DNA of 49,939 nucleotides from Nitrospirota bacterium (GTDB taxonomy: Bacteria; Nitrospirota; Thermodesulfovibrionia; UBA6902; BMS3Bbin08). The stretch lies in NCBI GenBank assembly GCA_030637135.1, contig DAOVVO010000001.1, forward strand, positions 1-49,939, read 5' to 3'. This document shows, piece after piece, positions 36,394 through 44,114 of this stretch; positions within the stretch are counted from its first letter, which is position 1, and every line of letters begins with the position of its first letter. The notes beneath the pieces were generated by a model. It did not search any database. It saw only the letters and a program-made list of their open reading frames with translations, and had not been told where the DNA came from. The translations under genes were made by a program, and so were the position numbers.

Positions 36394-37500
36394 TCAGATC
36401 CTCATAGGCATAATAACGCATAGATAACCTTCTTCTCCTCCTTCCCGAATGAGCGTAGGGCTCAGGGAGTCCTGAAATTCAAGCTGTACGGTTTCTCCTT
36501 CCATTGCCTGGATTGCATCCAAAAGGTAGCGGGCATTAAAACCTATCGAGATAGAATCTCCTTTATATTGAACTGCTATTTCTTCCCTTGCTTCACCGAT
36601 GTCCGGGTTAATGGAGATGAGTGTTGATGTGCCCTGCTCCAGGTCAAATCTTAGAGAGTTCGTTTTTTCCCTGCTCATTATGGAGGTTCTTCTCAGCGCC
36701 CTGGAAAAAGTGTCCCTCTCAAGGATTGCTTTTTTCTCATTGTCTTGAGGAATTACCTGTTCATAATTAGGATACGTTCCCTCTATAAGTCTTGAGGTCA
36801 GGATGATGTCGCCTACAATAAAAAAGATATGGTTTTTATTAAGCCCTATAGATAAATCACCTTCACGTTCTTCAAGTAACCTCTTTAATTCTACTGCTGC
36901 TTTTTTCGGTAATATTAATTTTTTTTCTTCGGATAATTTGCCATGTATGTCTTTTGTAATGAGTGCAAGTCTGTGTCCATCCGTACCAACAACTTTCAGC
37001 TCAATGGTTTTTTTCTTTGGACTGAAATGCAAGAGAAGACCGTTGAGAGTATATCTTGTATCACTATCACCTGTTGCATAAACAGTTTTCTCAATCATAT
37101 TTTTTAATGTTTCTGAACTTATGTTAAGTTCTTCTGTACGATTTACCTTTGGGAGTGTAGGGTATTCTTCTTCGGGGAGTCCCATTAACTTGAATGTGCT
37201 TTTTCCTGACGTGATTTTCAGCCAGTTGTTTTCCTGTGTCTCTAAGAGAATATCGTCTTCAACCTCTCTTGCTATCTCAAGGAGTTTCCTTGCCGGGATG
37301 CAAAGACTCCCTTTTTCACGGATTTCTGCTTTAAGGGGACCTATAAAAGCAATATCGAGATCAGTTGCTATAATAGATACCGACTTGTCAACTTTCAGCA
37401 AAAAATGACTGAGAATTGGCATTGTGGTTTTCTTTTCAACGATACCCTGAATGTTCTGTAATGTTTTTTGTATTTCTTCTCTATCTATCTTCAGTTTCAT
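36394..37500 (-). CDS. dnaN: DNA polymerase III beta sliding clamp
   Basis: Processivity clamp, 368 residues with the three-domain architecture. Begins MKLKIDREEIQKTLQNIQGIV; ends with the typical CVIMPMRI. Sits directly after dnaA in the conserved dnaA-dnaN order, 48 bases between. Confidence 0.96.
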   Translation of the reverse strand: MKLKIDREEIQKTLQNIQGIVEKKTTMPILSHFLLKVDKSVSIIATDLDIAFIGPLKAEIREKGSLCIPARKLLEIAREVEDDILLETQENNWLKITSGKSTFKLMGLPEEEYPTLPKVNRTEELNISSETLKNMIEKTVYATGDSDTRYTLNGLLLHFSPKKKTIELKVVGTDGHRLALITKDIHGKLSEEKKLILPKKAAVELKRLLEEREGDLSIGLNKNHIFFIVGDIILTSRLIEGTYPNYEQVIPQDNEKKAILERDTFSRALRRTSIMSREKTNSLRFDLEQGTSTLISINPDIGEAREEIAVQYKGDSISIGFNARYLLDAIQAMEGETVQLEFQDSLSPTLIREGGEEGYLCVIMPMRI

Positions 37501-37548
37501 AACATCCCCCTCATAACCGATTAACTTTTAACAATGCTTATAAATGCT

Positions 37549-38889
37549 TTACGCAAAACTTTTAATTTTTTTTAGCAGGTATTCAATCTTTTTGTTAAAA
37601 TCCTCGTCCTTCTTTCTCCGTTCCTCAACCTGCTTACAGGCATGTATAACTGTAGAGTGGTCTTTACCTCCAAAATTTTTACCGATATCAGAGAGCGATA
37701 ATTCTGTGAGAACCTTACTTAAATACATCGCAATCTGCCTTGGAAAGGCAATGTCCCTTGTTCTTTTCTTAGCCTTTATATCCTGCGGTTTGATTCTGAA
37801 ATACTCACAAACAGTTTTTTGAATAGACTCTATACCGAGGGGTCTTTCCTCATCGTGGATTAAATCTTTCAGAACATCTTTTGCCATTTAAACAGTAATG
37901 GTTCTCCCTGAAAGAGAGGAATATGCCCCGAGCCTTATCATGCATGCCTCAAGGTCTCTGATGTTTGTTTTTATCTTGCTCGCCAGGAAAAATGACACGT
38001 CAGAGGGAATATGTATGCCTTCAATTTCACATTTTTTCTCTAATATCGCCACTTTTGTTTCGATTTCTGGAATCTGAATATCAGCTATAAGTCCCATCCC
38101 GAATCGTGAACGAAGCCTCTCGGTAATAGGTGAAATATCCTTAGGCGGCCTGTCACTTGAGAACACAATCTGTTTATGTGAATTGTAAAGTGCATTAAAC
38201 GTATGGAATAACTCCTCTTGAGTGCCGCTTTTCCCTGCAATAAACTGAATATCGTCAATAAGAAGGATATCAAGGTTTCTGTACCTCTCTTTAAATTCCT
38301 CCATTTTATTGTTTCTCATTGAAAAAACGAATTCATTCGTGAACTGTTCAGCCGGCATATAGAGCAAGTTGGTATCACGTAATTTATCTATTATGAAGTT
38401 GCCGCATGCTTGCATAAGATGCGTTTTACCGAGGCCTACTCCGCCGTAAATAAAAAGAGGGTTATACGCTTTACCTGGAGATTCTGCAACTGCTATTGCC
38501 GCAGCGCGTGCAAACTGATTACTGGGACCTGTAACAAAGTTTTCAAACGTGTACTTTGGATTGAGGAAAATACCACGGCTCGCCAGTTTTACCCGTCTCT
38601 GTTCCCTATGTGTCTCTATCCTCCTGTGAGTAGAACTTTCTTTCTTTTCGAGGATTTTGAACTTGAGGTTTAACGGGTTCTTATAAAATTTTTCAAGGGT
38701 CTCAGTAATTAAACCGGGGTAGTGGTCCTCTAACCATTCCTTAAAAAACCTGTTTGGGACCTCAATAACGAGCTGTTGGTCCTGAATATTTAATAGTTTA
38801 AGGGGCTTAAACCAGAGTTCAGACGTCTGAGCTCCGACCTTTTCTTCTATAGCTTCAAGGGTTTTCCCTCATGCATCTTCTATCTTCAT
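37549..38889 (-). pseudogene. dnaA: DnaA replication initiator, interrupted by two in-frame stop codons
   Basis: Read from the ATG at 38889-38887 the frame gives a complete DnaA of 446 positions with all domains: domain I (GKTLEAIEEKV, ELWFKPLKL), AAA+ with Walker A GGVGLGKTHLM and Walker B ILLIDDIQF, and domain IV with FPRQIAMYLSK and GGKDHSTVIHA. Two stops interrupt it: TGA at codon 7 (38871-38869), where tryptophan would fit, and TAA at 37890-37888 at the AAA+/domain IV junction, immediately followed by an in-frame ATG. No usable ATG, GTG or TTG follows the TGA before the AAA+ domain. No frameshift is present. Options are sequence errors, a real decaying gene with another initiator elsewhere, or a split protein made by reinitiation at TAA-ATG. 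TGA is used as a normal stop elsewhere here. Confidence 0.85.
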
Positions 38890-38944
38890 TATTCTCTTGT
38901 TGTGAAAAAAGCTTGTGTGTTTCCTAACGGCAAGATAATAAAAG

Positions 38945-38975
38945 TTATAAACACCTGTTAATAAATTGTTGATAA
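38945..38975. other. Putative origin element: three DnaA-box-like 9-mers at 11-bp spacing
   Basis: TTATAAACA (38945-38953, plus), TTATTAACA (38956-38964, minus) and TTATCAACA (38967-38975, minus) each differ little from the TTATNCACA box and start exactly 11 bp apart, one helical turn. They lie about 60 bases upstream of dnaA. The neighbourhood 39430-39475 also has TTTATCCCA followed by an AT-rich TTATATATATTATA stretch. Origin function is inferred from position and boxes. Confidence 0.5.
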
Positions 38976-39036
38976 ATACCCTACGGGGTAATAGATGAGC
39001 CGTAGTATAGGGCATATAGAGTCGGCTCTATTATAC

Positions 39037-39393
39037 TTACATTACGAATTCTAAGCAAGCTTTTTTTGCCTCTAAAATAGTATGAAAGCACAGTTTCTTA
39101 CGAGGCTTTTTTATGGGTTGTTTTGTTGAATTCCTGCCCAGTTTGTGCTGATGGTTTTTATAGGGATAGTACTCCAAAACTGTCAGCCAGGTTTTGTGCA
39201 ACAGTGAAGTTCGTTTGAATCTATATGCCCGGGATGGCGTAAAAATTCTCTCTCCTCCTTCTTTTAAAGATTCTTCTAAACCGTCATTACGTGTTTCATT
39301 ACCATGTGCCGTAGCACCTGTATTGGAGTAGTCTCCTTCTAAATCCACGAAACCGTCGCCCTCAAAGTTGTGCTTTCTATTCAGTGTGATCAA
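39037..39393 (-). CDS. Doubtful hypothetical protein in the putative origin region
   Basis: A 118-codon frame starting at a TTG. The sequence is polar, with no recognised domain, poor ribosome site and no obvious partner. It may be a degraded gene or chance. It occupies most of the 720-base gap 38890-39609, which otherwise holds the DnaA-box cluster and an AT-rich segment. Confidence 0.25.
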   Translation of the reverse strand: MITLNRKHNFEGDGFVDLEGDYSNTGATAHGNETRNDGLEESLKEGGERIFTPSRAYRFKRTSLLHKTWLTVLEYYPYKNHQHKLGRNSTKQPIKKPRKKLCFHTILEAKKACLEFVM

Positions 39394-39546
39394 CTCAGTA
39401 ATGTCCTTATAAAAGGTTCAAGAACGATATCGTTTATCCCATAGCCTTATATATATTATACCTTGATACAGATTACAAGAGAGAGGTCCCGCTCTGCAGT
39501 GTTTTAGTCAGTAAGTTATCTTACGGAGGCTTTATGGAGGGTTAAA

Positions 39547-39648
39547 ATGATGTGGCACCACCAGTTATTATACAAAGAAATCTTGTCAGGAAAATCAAGA
39601 CGTGTATCCTTATTTTATAAGTCTCTGAGGATTGCTGTACACATTTAA
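39547..39648 (+). CDS. Possible 33-residue small protein
   Basis: ATGATG start preceded by GGAGGGTTAAA, a good ribosome site; begins MMWHHQLLYKEILSG and ends with TAA at 39646-39648. Overlaps the 3' end of fdhD on the other strand. Supported only by the ribosome site. Confidence 0.25.
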   Translation: MMWHHQLLYKEILSGKSRRVSLFYKSLRIAVHI

Positions 39649-40392
39649 TTTTTGCCCCCTAAGAAAACCAATCAATGTGAGGTTGTATTTCTTTGCGGTC
39701 TCCACAGCTATATCAGTGGGAGCGGCACGGCTGATAAGCAGCGGTACTTTGGCTCTTACTGCCTTATTTATTATTTCCGAAGAAAGCCTTCCGCTTAAGA
39801 GAAGGATTTTATTCTGCATGGGAATATTCTCAAGAAATGCATAGCCGATAATCTTATCCACGGCGTTATGCCTTCCGATGTCTTCTGCAAAAACGAGTAT
39901 TTCTTGTTCATCACAAAGGGCTGCGCTGTGAACACCTCCTGTTGACCGGAAAAGCTCTGACTTTTTCTGAAACTCCCTATAGAGATCGATGATTGTGTGA
40001 GTGCTGGTTTTAAAATCATCCTGAATTGCGCTCATTTCTTCATTGAGCATGAACGTCACGCCCTTGCCGCACCCTGATGTCAGGGTTGCAGTAGCCTCTG
40101 GCATATCTATAGGCAGATGAACTTCTATGTCTTCATCTTGCCAGAGAATTTCTATTCTTTCAGAACACCATTCCTGCTGCTGTTCCCCCTTGTTGTTGTG
40201 TTTGAGAAGCCCTTCTGAAAAACCAAAACCGATTACCAGTTCCTTGACCATTGTAGGAGTGCACAGGAGACTCAGGATTTCCTTGTTGTTTGAAAATATC
40301 TTGAGTCTTTTTTCTGAGGCGATATGGTCTTCTCTTTCAGATGATGTACCATCGCGGTACTGAATAATTTTTGTCTTTGTAGTTGAACGCAT
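39610..40392 (-). CDS. fdhD: Formate dehydrogenase accessory sulfurtransferase FdhD
   Basis: A 260-residue sulfurtransferase that passes sulfur from a cysteine desulfurase to the bis-MGD molybdenum/tungsten cofactor. Visible: TSGCGKGVTFML with the active cysteine, TGGVHSAAL, EDIGRHNAVDKIIG, LLLSGRLSSEIINKA and SRAAPTDIAVE. No formate dehydrogenase gene is in the window, but a molybdopterin oxidoreductase is at 45228, a possible client. Confidence 0.95.
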   Translation of the reverse strand: MRSTTKTKIIQYRDGTSSEREDHIASEKRLKIFSNNKEILSLLCTPTMVKELVIGFGFSEGLLKHNNKGEQQQEWCSERIEILWQDEDIEVHLPIDMPEATATLTSGCGKGVTFMLNEEMSAIQDDFKTSTHTIIDLYREFQKKSELFRSTGGVHSAALCDEQEILVFAEDIGRHNAVDKIIGYAFLENIPMQNKILLLSGRLSSEIINKAVRAKVPLLISRAAPTDIAVETAKKYNLTLIGFLRGQKLNVYSNPQRLIK

Positions 40393-40857
40393 TTTTTAAA
40401 AAGCATAGAGGGATGCTTGTGGTCATCCCGAAACGTAAGGATTAGTTATAAAATTATTTTTTTAATGCCACCCTTTACTCGAACACGTGAATCATAAAGC
40501 ACGTCGGAGTTTATCCGGGTCGAGCACAATCGATACGTCGATAATACCCGTACAGAAACTTCATTCCGGGAGTCGCTCCAACCTCGAAGCCTTTTCACGT
40601 GCTATTCCCTATTATATTCTATTGCAACTCAAAAACTCGATACGTCGTTGCGTCGATGCGTCGATGCGACTCGTACCGAGACTCGTACCAAGACTCGATT
40701 CTGAAGAGACGTTAAAGCTTTTTCGAAGAGATTATTCACTGCTCTTTATCTATATATTTTAAATTAAAGTTAGAAGAAAAATCTTCACAAGACAAGAGGA
40801 AACATCAAAAAGATTCTTTTATTCAATGAGTTAAACGAAACTTTCTTATTCGAATAC
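40393..40857. repeat. Intergenic region with CGTCGATGCG-type tandem motifs
   Basis: No gene. At 40630-40700 are CGATACGTCGTTGCG, two tandem TCGATGCG units, and ACTCGTACCGAGACTCGTACC, shared with the mosaic at 15710-15745. About 40505-40600 contains CGATACGTCGATAATACCCG and CACGTG flanks (40484 and 40598). The rest is AT-rich. Confidence 0.6.
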
Positions 40858-40886
40858 TTGACAAAAGAACCAGAAGTCATTATGAT
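40858..40886 (+). promoter_or_regulatory. Near-consensus sigma70 promoter for a probably leaderless mRNA
   Basis: TTGACA, a 17-base spacer, TATGAT. The ATG of the regulator gene is only 9 bases past the -10 box, so the transcript should begin within about 3 bases of the start codon. No Shine-Dalgarno sequence lies before the ATG. Confidence 0.7.
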
Positions 40887-40895
40887 GTTCATAAC

Positions 40896-41486
40896 ATGAA
40901 CAACCTTGAACCAGACAAGCACGATAACATTACCTTAAGGATTCTTGATGAGATAAGCAGAGAATCCCTGATTACGCAGCGGACACTTTCCAGCAGCCTT
41001 GATATTGCCCTTGGCCTGGTAAATACCTATATCAAGCGCTTAGCAAAAAAAGGCCACATAAAAATTACCACCATACCGAAAAACAGGGTCAAATATATAC
41101 TTACCCCAAAAGGCTTTGCAGAAAAAGTGAGGCTCACATATGAATATATGCATTTCTCAATGAGTTATTTCAAGGATGTAAGAAAAAGAATCGATGCCCT
41201 TTACAGACAGATAATTGCCTCGGGAGCCAGGGACATCCTTATATGGGGTGATGGAGAAATTGCTGAACTTTCTTATATTTCTATGCGCGGTCTTCCGCTA
41301 AACCTCATTGGTGTCATTGACAGTAGAAGGTCAGAGAAGGGATTTTTTGGCCATAATGTATATTCATATAAGGACTTGCCCTATTTGCATTACGATGCCA
41401 TTTTGTTATCTTCTTTCGATAGCAGTGAGGAAAAGCAAAGAGTAAGAGACCTTGGTGTCGAGATTGAAAAAGTTTATTCACTCTGA
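40896..41486 (+). CDS. Winged-helix regulator with C-terminal nucleotide-binding-like domain
   Basis: 196 residues. The N-terminal 75 form a winged helix of the EPS-associated MarR type (SRESLITQRTLSSSLDIALGLVNTYIKRLAKKGHIKI). The C-terminal part (about 110-190, ILIWGDGEIAELSYI then LIGVIDSRR and YDAILLSSF) resembles a Rossmann-like or CoA-binding domain seen in sugar-acyltransferase partners. Such proteins usually stand at the head of exopolysaccharide clusters before a NusG-like factor. The NusG-like gene is present (41559) but no polysaccharide genes follow. Confidence 0.75.
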   Translation: MNNLEPDKHDNITLRILDEISRESLITQRTLSSSLDIALGLVNTYIKRLAKKGHIKITTIPKNRVKYILTPKGFAEKVRLTYEYMHFSMSYFKDVRKRIDALYRQIIASGARDILIWGDGEIAELSYISMRGLPLNLIGVIDSRRSEKGFFGHNVYSYKDLPYLHYDAILLSSFDSSEEKQRVRDLGVEIEKVYSL

Positions 41487-41558
41487 TGGTAGAAAGTAGA
41501 GACAAGAGAGTAGCGAGAAGAGGGAAAAATATATGCAATTATTATTTAAGGAGAATTA

Positions 41559-42077
41559 ATGGAAGTGCCAGATATTTTAGATCCCCGGTGGCATGCAGTC
41601 CATGTGAGATCACGACATGAGTTTCAGGTCTTTGAAAGGCTCACAAAGAAAGGGATTGAGGCCTTTCTGCCAAGGGTTGAAAGACTCAGGAAATGGAAGG
41701 ACAGAAAAAAATTAATTGCTTTTCCGCTCTTCCCTGGCTATTTGTTTGTTCATATAACGAAAAGAGCAGAAGAAAAATTGAGCGTTTTGAAAATCAGCGG
41801 GGTTGTACGGCTGTTATGCTCTGTACCAGGAGAACCAGACCCTATTCCTGATGAACAAATAATCTCATTAAAAACACTCGTAGAAAACAAAGAAGAACTT
41901 GATCCATATCCATATCTTGATGAGGGAGAGAGAGTCAGAATAAAGAGGGGACCTCTAACAGGGGTTGAGGGAATATTCGTTGAAAAGCTCGACAAACACA
42001 TACTGGTTCTTTCAGTGGATGTTTTACGCCAGGGGGTAGCCCTTACCATAGATGCTTCAGATGTAGAGAAAATATAG
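41559..42077 (+). CDS. NusG-like antitermination factor (UpxY/RfaH type)
   Basis: 172-residue paralogue of NusG with an N-terminal NGN domain (WHAVHVRSRHEFQVFERL, EAFLPRVERLRKWKDRKK, PLFPGYLFVHI) and a C-terminal KOW motif (EGERVRIKRGPLTGVEGIFVE). Such factors promote transcription of long polysaccharide operons. Here the downstream operon is missing: a 200-base MITE and then an amino-acid transporter follow. It is either an orphan acting elsewhere or the remains of a lost cluster. Confidence 0.88.
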   Translation: MEVPDILDPRWHAVHVRSRHEFQVFERLTKKGIEAFLPRVERLRKWKDRKKLIAFPLFPGYLFVHITKRAEEKLSVLKISGVVRLLCSVPGEPDPIPDEQIISLKTLVENKEELDPYPYLDEGERVRIKRGPLTGVEGIFVEKLDKHILVLSVDVLRQGVALTIDASDVEKI

Positions 42078-42245
42078 AGTTTAGGATTGAGAATTTTGAG
42101 TGTGGAGTTCAGAGTTCAGAAGTAAAATTTGTTATTGTTGGTGACGGTGAGTTGTTTCAAGTGTGGTTGGAATTTCACTATGAAACAATGTCATTCTTTA
42201 AGAGAATAGTTGTAAGTTTAAATGCAGAACCAATACAAGAGTTTA
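42078..42245. other. Gap before the first MITE, with an unassigned open frame
   Basis: Contains repetitive TTTTGAGTGTGGAGTTCAGAG sequence, then an open frame reading VKFVIVGDGELFQVWLEF that runs to the MITE boundary; removing the MITE would extend it by only two codons to a stop. No start codon or family is recognised, so I treat it as a possible gene remnant. Confidence 0.3.
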
Positions 42246-42442
42246 CCCCGTTAGAAAGTCCCGCTGCCTGTCTGCTCTATGAGTCGTAGACCGTCAGGCA
42301 GGCTTGCGACAGGGATAAAGATAAATTCCTTTTTAAGCGAACATGGGGTCTAATACCCCATGTGAGCCTTCCCGCTTAACTGCCGTCAGGCACGTTTAGA
42401 AGGGCAAAGGCCTGCCTGAGGCAGACAGGTCTTCTAACGGGG
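42246..42442 (+). mobile_element. MITE copy 1 (197 bp, CCCCGTTAGAA termini, TTTA target duplication)
   Basis: Terminal inverted repeats CCCCGTTAGAA (42246-42256) and TTCTAACGGGG (42432-42442), flanked on both sides by direct TTTA (42242-42245 and 42443-42446). Internal parts are shared with copy 2 in the opposite orientation, including GATAAAGATAAATTCC and ATGGGGTCTAATACCCCAT. It carries the 15-bp module TCTATGAGTCGTAGA (42276-42290) in the loop of a CTGCCTG/CAGGCAG hairpin; copy 2 has only three bases there. Encodes no protein, so it would need a transposase in trans. Confidence 0.85.
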
Positions 42443-42517
42443 TTTATGAACTGAGGCAGATATACTATACAAAATGTATAATATTATTTAAAATATTAAT
42501 TTGAATTGTTAAGTTGC

Positions 42518-42546
42518 TTGACAAAATTTTCGTATATAGAAATAAT
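42518..42546 (+). promoter_or_regulatory. Sigma70-type promoter for the ABC transporter genes
   Basis: TTGACA at 42518-42523, 17-base spacer, AATAAT at 42541-42546. It is 74 bases upstream of the ATPase start and on the transporter side of the MITE. The rest of 42447-42619 is AT-rich with no gene. Confidence 0.6.
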
Positions 42547-42619
42547 AAAGTAATTGCGTAAATCCACAAATAGCTGATCTATCTTTAGTAGGAAAAATAT
42601 CAAATTAGGTTTAAATAAA

Positions 42620-43354
42620 GTGATAAAATTTATCAATGTATACAAAGCATTTAATGATCAATGTATACCGCTCAAAAATATTAACCTTGAGATTTCTAAA
42701 GGTGAAGTTGTTGTAGTATGCGGACCAAGCGGAGCCGGTAAAAGCACCCTGCTGAGGGTTATTAATAAGCTTGAGCCAATTGATGATGGAGAAATCATTG
42801 TCGATGGCATGCACCTTTCAGATCCCAAAACAAACTTAACTAAACTCAGAGCTGAAATAGGTGTGGTCTTTCAACATTTCAATCTATACCCTCATAAGAC
42901 AGTTCTTAAAAACATAACTCTTGCCCCGCGTAAGGTAAGGGGTCTCAGCAGAAAACAGGCACGAGAAAAAGCGGTTCAGCTCCTTGAGAGGGTAGGGCTT
43001 GCTCATAAGCGTGATGCCTTCCCTATACAGTTATCAGGTGGAGAACAGCAGCGCGTTGCCATAGCGAGGAGTCTTGCAATGGAACCTAAGATAATGCTTT
43101 TTGATGAGCCAACCTCAGCCCTTGACCCCGAACTCATAAGTGAGGTGCTTGAAGTCATGATTTCACTGGTAAAAGAGGGGATGACAATGGTTATTATTAC
43201 CCATGAGTTAGCATTTGCCCAAAAGGTGGCTGATAGACTGATCTTTATGGATAATGGTGAAATTCTGGAAGTCGGAAAACCGGCTGATATCCTTGTAAAT
43301 CCACAGCACGCACGGACAAGGGAATTTGTAAGTAAAATCCTTCATGTCCATTAA
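42620..43354 (+). CDS. Polar amino-acid ABC transporter ATPase (GlnQ/HisP type)
   Basis: 244 residues. Walker A GPSGAGKST, signature LSGGEQQRVAIARSL, Walker B IMLFDEPTSALDPE, switch histidine ITHELAFA. The family energises uptake of glutamine, glutamate, histidine or related compounds. GTG start at 42620 with a weak ribosome site. Two permease genes follow; a substrate-binding protein is not found nearby. Confidence 0.93.
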   Translation: MIKFINVYKAFNDQCIPLKNINLEISKGEVVVVCGPSGAGKSTLLRVINKLEPIDDGEIIVDGMHLSDPKTNLTKLRAEIGVVFQHFNLYPHKTVLKNITLAPRKVRGLSRKQAREKAVQLLERVGLAHKRDAFPIQLSGGEQQRVAIARSLAMEPKIMLFDEPTSALDPELISEVLEVMISLVKEGMTMVIITHELAFAQKVADRLIFMDNGEILEVGKPADILVNPQHARTREFVSKILHVH

Positions 43355-43373
43355 AAAATAGGGGGCAATAAAA

Positions 43374-44108
43374 ATTTCCGGATTCTTTCAATATGAGTTC
43401 GACTGGAGTATCCCTTTCAGGGAGCCCTACCTCCAGATGATGATTACCGGCGTTAAGATAACGCTCGTATTATTAGTAACCACGACTATATCCTCTCTCT
43501 TACTGGGAAATGTAATAGCGATAATGAGGGTATCAAGGACAAGGTTCTTGCGAGTCCTTGGTAACCTCTATGTCGAAATCTTCCGCAATATCCCCGGGTT
43601 ATTCTGGGTACTCTTCTTTTATTTTGTTTTCCCCGAACTTCTTCCTTCAGGCTTAAGTGAAAAACTGAATTCCTATCTATACTATCCAGTGATAGCGGGG
43701 ATCCTTGGACTAACCGTTGACAACGCCTCATATGTCTCTGATATCCTTCGAAGCGGCAGACTTGCAATACCCCATGGACAGAGAGAAGTCGCAATCTCCA
43801 CAGGACTGAACCGGGTACAGCAATGGATTTATGTACTTCTTCCTCAAATTTACAGGGTAACACTTCCTCCCCTTGGCACCAGGATGGTTCACAATTTTAA
43901 AAACACATCTCTGTGTATGGCAATAACAGCCCCTGAACTGACGTGGGCTACACAGCAGATTGAATCACTTACCTTCAGGGGCATTGAGGCAACCACTATT
44001 GCGACACTCTTTTATATTTGTTTGGCAGCAATAATGGTTTCAATAATAATACTACTTGAGAAGTACTTAAAGATAGATATTTCCAGCATAACTCACTCAA
44101 GGGCTTGA
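43374..44108 (+). CDS. Polar amino-acid ABC permease (GltJ/HisQ type), probable ATT start
   Basis: Membrane subunit. From the first ATG (43437) the protein has 223 residues, but the frame stays open upstream to a stop at 43359 and encodes SGFFQYEFDWSIPFREPYLQ, which matches the N-terminus expected in this family (an aromatic-rich segment before the first helix). The only plausible start there is ATT at 43374, seven bases after AGGGGGC. The family motif NIPGLFWVLFFYFVFP and the EAA-like loop GQREVAISTGLNRVQQW (which contacts the ATPase) are intact. Confidence 0.88.
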   Translation: MSGFFQYEFDWSIPFREPYLQMMITGVKITLVLLVTTTISSLLLGNVIAIMRVSRTRFLRVLGNLYVEIFRNIPGLFWVLFFYFVFPELLPSGLSEKLNSYLYYPVIAGILGLTVDNASYVSDILRSGRLAIPHGQREVAISTGLNRVQQWIYVLLPQIYRVTLPPLGTRMVHNFKNTSLCMAITAPELTWATQQIESLTFRGIEATTIATLFYICLAAIMVSIIILLEKYLKIDISSITHSRA

Positions 44109-44114
44109 TAAAAC

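Noticed and set aside
37549..38889. TGA in dnaA read as tryptophan or selenocysteine
   Set aside because: TGA ends several other genes here, no SECIS-like hairpin was recognised, and the second interruption is TAA, which recoding of TGA cannot explain.
40630..40700. Tandem CGTCGATGCG units as an operator for the regulator
   Set aside because: The same words occur in the unrelated gap at 15710, so they are more likely a dispersed repeat.
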